From assembly GCA_003647825.1 (NCBI GenBank), contig QMNP01000135.1:1-5336 (forward strand): 5,336 bases of DNA. Reading direction: 5' to 3'. Position numbers and translations under genes: made by a program. The notes under the pieces are model-generated. The model saw nothing but the letters and a program-made list of their open reading frames with translations. It was not told where the DNA came from and did not search any database. Source of the stretch: Candidatus Cloacimonadota bacterium (GTDB lineage Bacteria; Cloacimonadota; Cloacimonadia; Cloacimonadales; TCS61). Of this stretch, positions 4,233-5,336 are shown in pieces; the first letter of the stretch is position 1; every line of letters starts with the position of its first letter.

Positions 4233-5336
4233 GTGTCGGAAAATTATATAGAAACTAGTAAGAAACTTAGAAGCATCTTTGATAAGTCTAATATCCTTCG
4301 CAAAATGCGAGTAAATCGCTATGATGCCAAAACTGTTCTGTCGTACGAAATGCAATCATTAGATGATAGAAAAAGTGGGATCGTAAAACTGCAAATAGAT
4401 AAATTTGTGGGGGGTGGTTTTGCCGGGCAGGTTTACAAAGTTACTCTTTTAGAGAATCAGGAAAATCTAATCTCATTAGAAATTGGTAAAACATACGCTA
4501 TAAAGATCCTCATTCCGCCTTCCGGTTTTTCAAAATTATTTAGAGATGCGGTTTACTGGATTGGGTTCCAGGGACCGTTTCAACTGCAAGTTAATCCTGC
4601 TGCTTCACGAGCAGGAGCTTTGTGGCAGAAATTCATTCGCAGAGCAGCTAAAATTCGCTTTGGAAATGAAAGTTCGATCGTAGATATTTATGCTACTTTT
4701 GTAGATGAAACACTGGGTAGTTGTGGTGAGATCAGCGAATGGGTCGAGGGTAGAACCTGGCAGCTGGAAGTTGATAGTCATATGGATGTGCTGCAGCAAT
4801 GGATTCACAACAAGAAAGTTGATGAAAACAAATTAGGTTCCATTGAATATAGAAGTAAAAAGATCTTCATGAAGGAATTTGTGAAACTACTAAATGAGAT
4901 GGGTGGTTATGAATTTGCCCGTCAATATGAATGGAGTACATGCAAAAGCCAGCCAAATTGCTTGAAAAGGGAACAAACTTCACCTGATGGAGGTCTTGTT
5001 GCTGTAGATTTTCGGGCAGGATTAGCACTTCTTCCCTTTTTACCGATGAGTCCTGGAGATTTCAAATTAATAGGTAAAGGCATTCTACGGGGAAGCCTGG
5101 TTCAATTTGATCGTGGAAGCCTGAAGAAACTTGCTGCCTTTATGGCAAATTATGACGCAGAATTCAGCGACATGAAAGATCAATTTTCTGAACTGGTTGA
5201 AATGGAAAACATTTATCGCAATTCGGTTCCTGATATTACTCACAATCATTTCCGTCTTTTATACAGTCCCAAGTTATGGAAAACTATGCTTTCCAGTGCT
5301 GTAACTGGCTGGAAAGTAAGAAATTTAATAAGCCAG
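4233..5336 (+). CDS. Divergent protein-kinase-fold protein, loosely ABC1/UbiB-like, C-terminus cut by window edge
   Basis: An open frame of 368 codons runs from GTG 4233 to the right edge. GGAG (4224-4227) sits five bases before the GTG. The ATG at 4231 is out of frame and soon stops. The product starts MSENYIETSKK and has no signal peptide, so it is probably cytoplasmic. Kinase-fold signs in order are: a glycine-rich loop GGGFAGQVYKV (60-70), YAIKIL with K91, a hinge-like GEISEWVEGR (165-174), SQPN with N242, and VAVDFRAG with D259 in the DFG place. The ABC1-family KxGQ motif is absent. The catalytic-loop Asp expected five residues before N242 is Cys237. It may be a pseudokinase, an atypical kinase or another aminoglycoside-kinase-like enzyme. 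It likely forms an operon with the deacetylase 26 nt upstream. No substrate can be inferred. Confidence 0.7.
   Translation, partial: MSENYIETSKKLRSIFDKSNILRKMRVNRYDAKTVLSYEMQSLDDRKSGIVKLQIDKFVGGGFAGQVYKVTLLENQENLISLEIGKTYAIKILIPPSGFSKLFRDAVYWIGFQGPFQLQVNPAASRAGALWQKFIRRAAKIRFGNESSIVDIYATFVDETLGSCGEISEWVEGRTWQLEVDSHMDVLQQWIHNKKVDENKLGSIEYRSKKIFMKEFVKLLNEMGGYEFARQYEWSTCKSQPNCLKREQTSPDGGLVAVDFRAGLALLPFLPMSPGDFKLIGKGILRGSLVQFDRGSLKKLAAFMANYDAEFSDMKDQFSELVEMENIYRNSVPDITHNHFRLLYSPKLWKTMLSSAVTGWKVRNLISQ

Noticed and set aside
4231..4251. ATG at 4231 as start of the last gene
   Set aside because: It reads MCRKII and then a TAG stop. The GTG two bases later opens the long frame and has the better-spaced GGAG site.
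4605..4808. Minus-strand ORF inside the kinase-like gene
   Set aside because: It is antisense to a continuous 368-codon frame with recognisable motifs, and has no supporting features.

Overview
This is an AT-rich bacterial window (by eye clearly below 40% GC) in which minus-strand genes on the left diverge from a plus-strand half on the right. All three tRNA genes encode their own CCA ends. Several starts have clear Shine-Dalgarno sites (AAAAGGGG, GGGGGA, AAGGTGG, GGAG). These traits argue against a typical member of Bacteroidota, although a secreted gingipain-type C25 protease points to the wider FCB assemblage. A Cloacimonadota-like or similar uncultured lineage fits best. This placement is inference, because there is no rRNA or other phylogenetic marker here.

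Left part (1-1847, minus strand). A C25 (gingipain/PorU-type) cysteine protease with a signal peptide runs off the left edge. Its catalytic domain follows the signal peptide directly, without the usual long propeptide. Just upstream on the same strand is a small, apparently exported protein gene. It can only be read through two compensating frameshifts, the second of which falls on a correctly phased A AAA AAA slippery heptamer.

Centre (1848-2844). A divergent spacer of about 300 bp holds several short inverted repeats and a plausible tRNA promoter. It leads into tRNA-Pro(TGG), tRNA-Val(TAC) and a second, nearly identical tRNA-Val(TAC). A 12-bp inverted repeat overlaps the CCA end of the last tRNA. 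Next comes a broken GIY-YIG (UPF0213/YhbQ-type) endonuclease gene. Its frame is disrupted by a precise 8-bp tandem duplication, and it carries at least one further frame change near the C terminus.

Right part (3028-5336, plus strand). A membrane-anchored divergent polysaccharide deacetylase (YibQ-like, PF04748 type) is followed after 26 nt by a GTG-initiated gene running off the right edge. That second gene looks like a divergent protein-kinase-fold protein, loosely ABC1/UbiB-like. It has a glycine loop, an AIK lysine and a VDF aspartate, but no Asp at the usual catalytic-loop position. The two probably form an operon. No CRISPR array, transposase, phage gene or recognisable defence system is present. 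The points most worth checking are the broken GIY-YIG gene, the frameshifted small exported gene, the propeptide-less protease and the atypical kinase.
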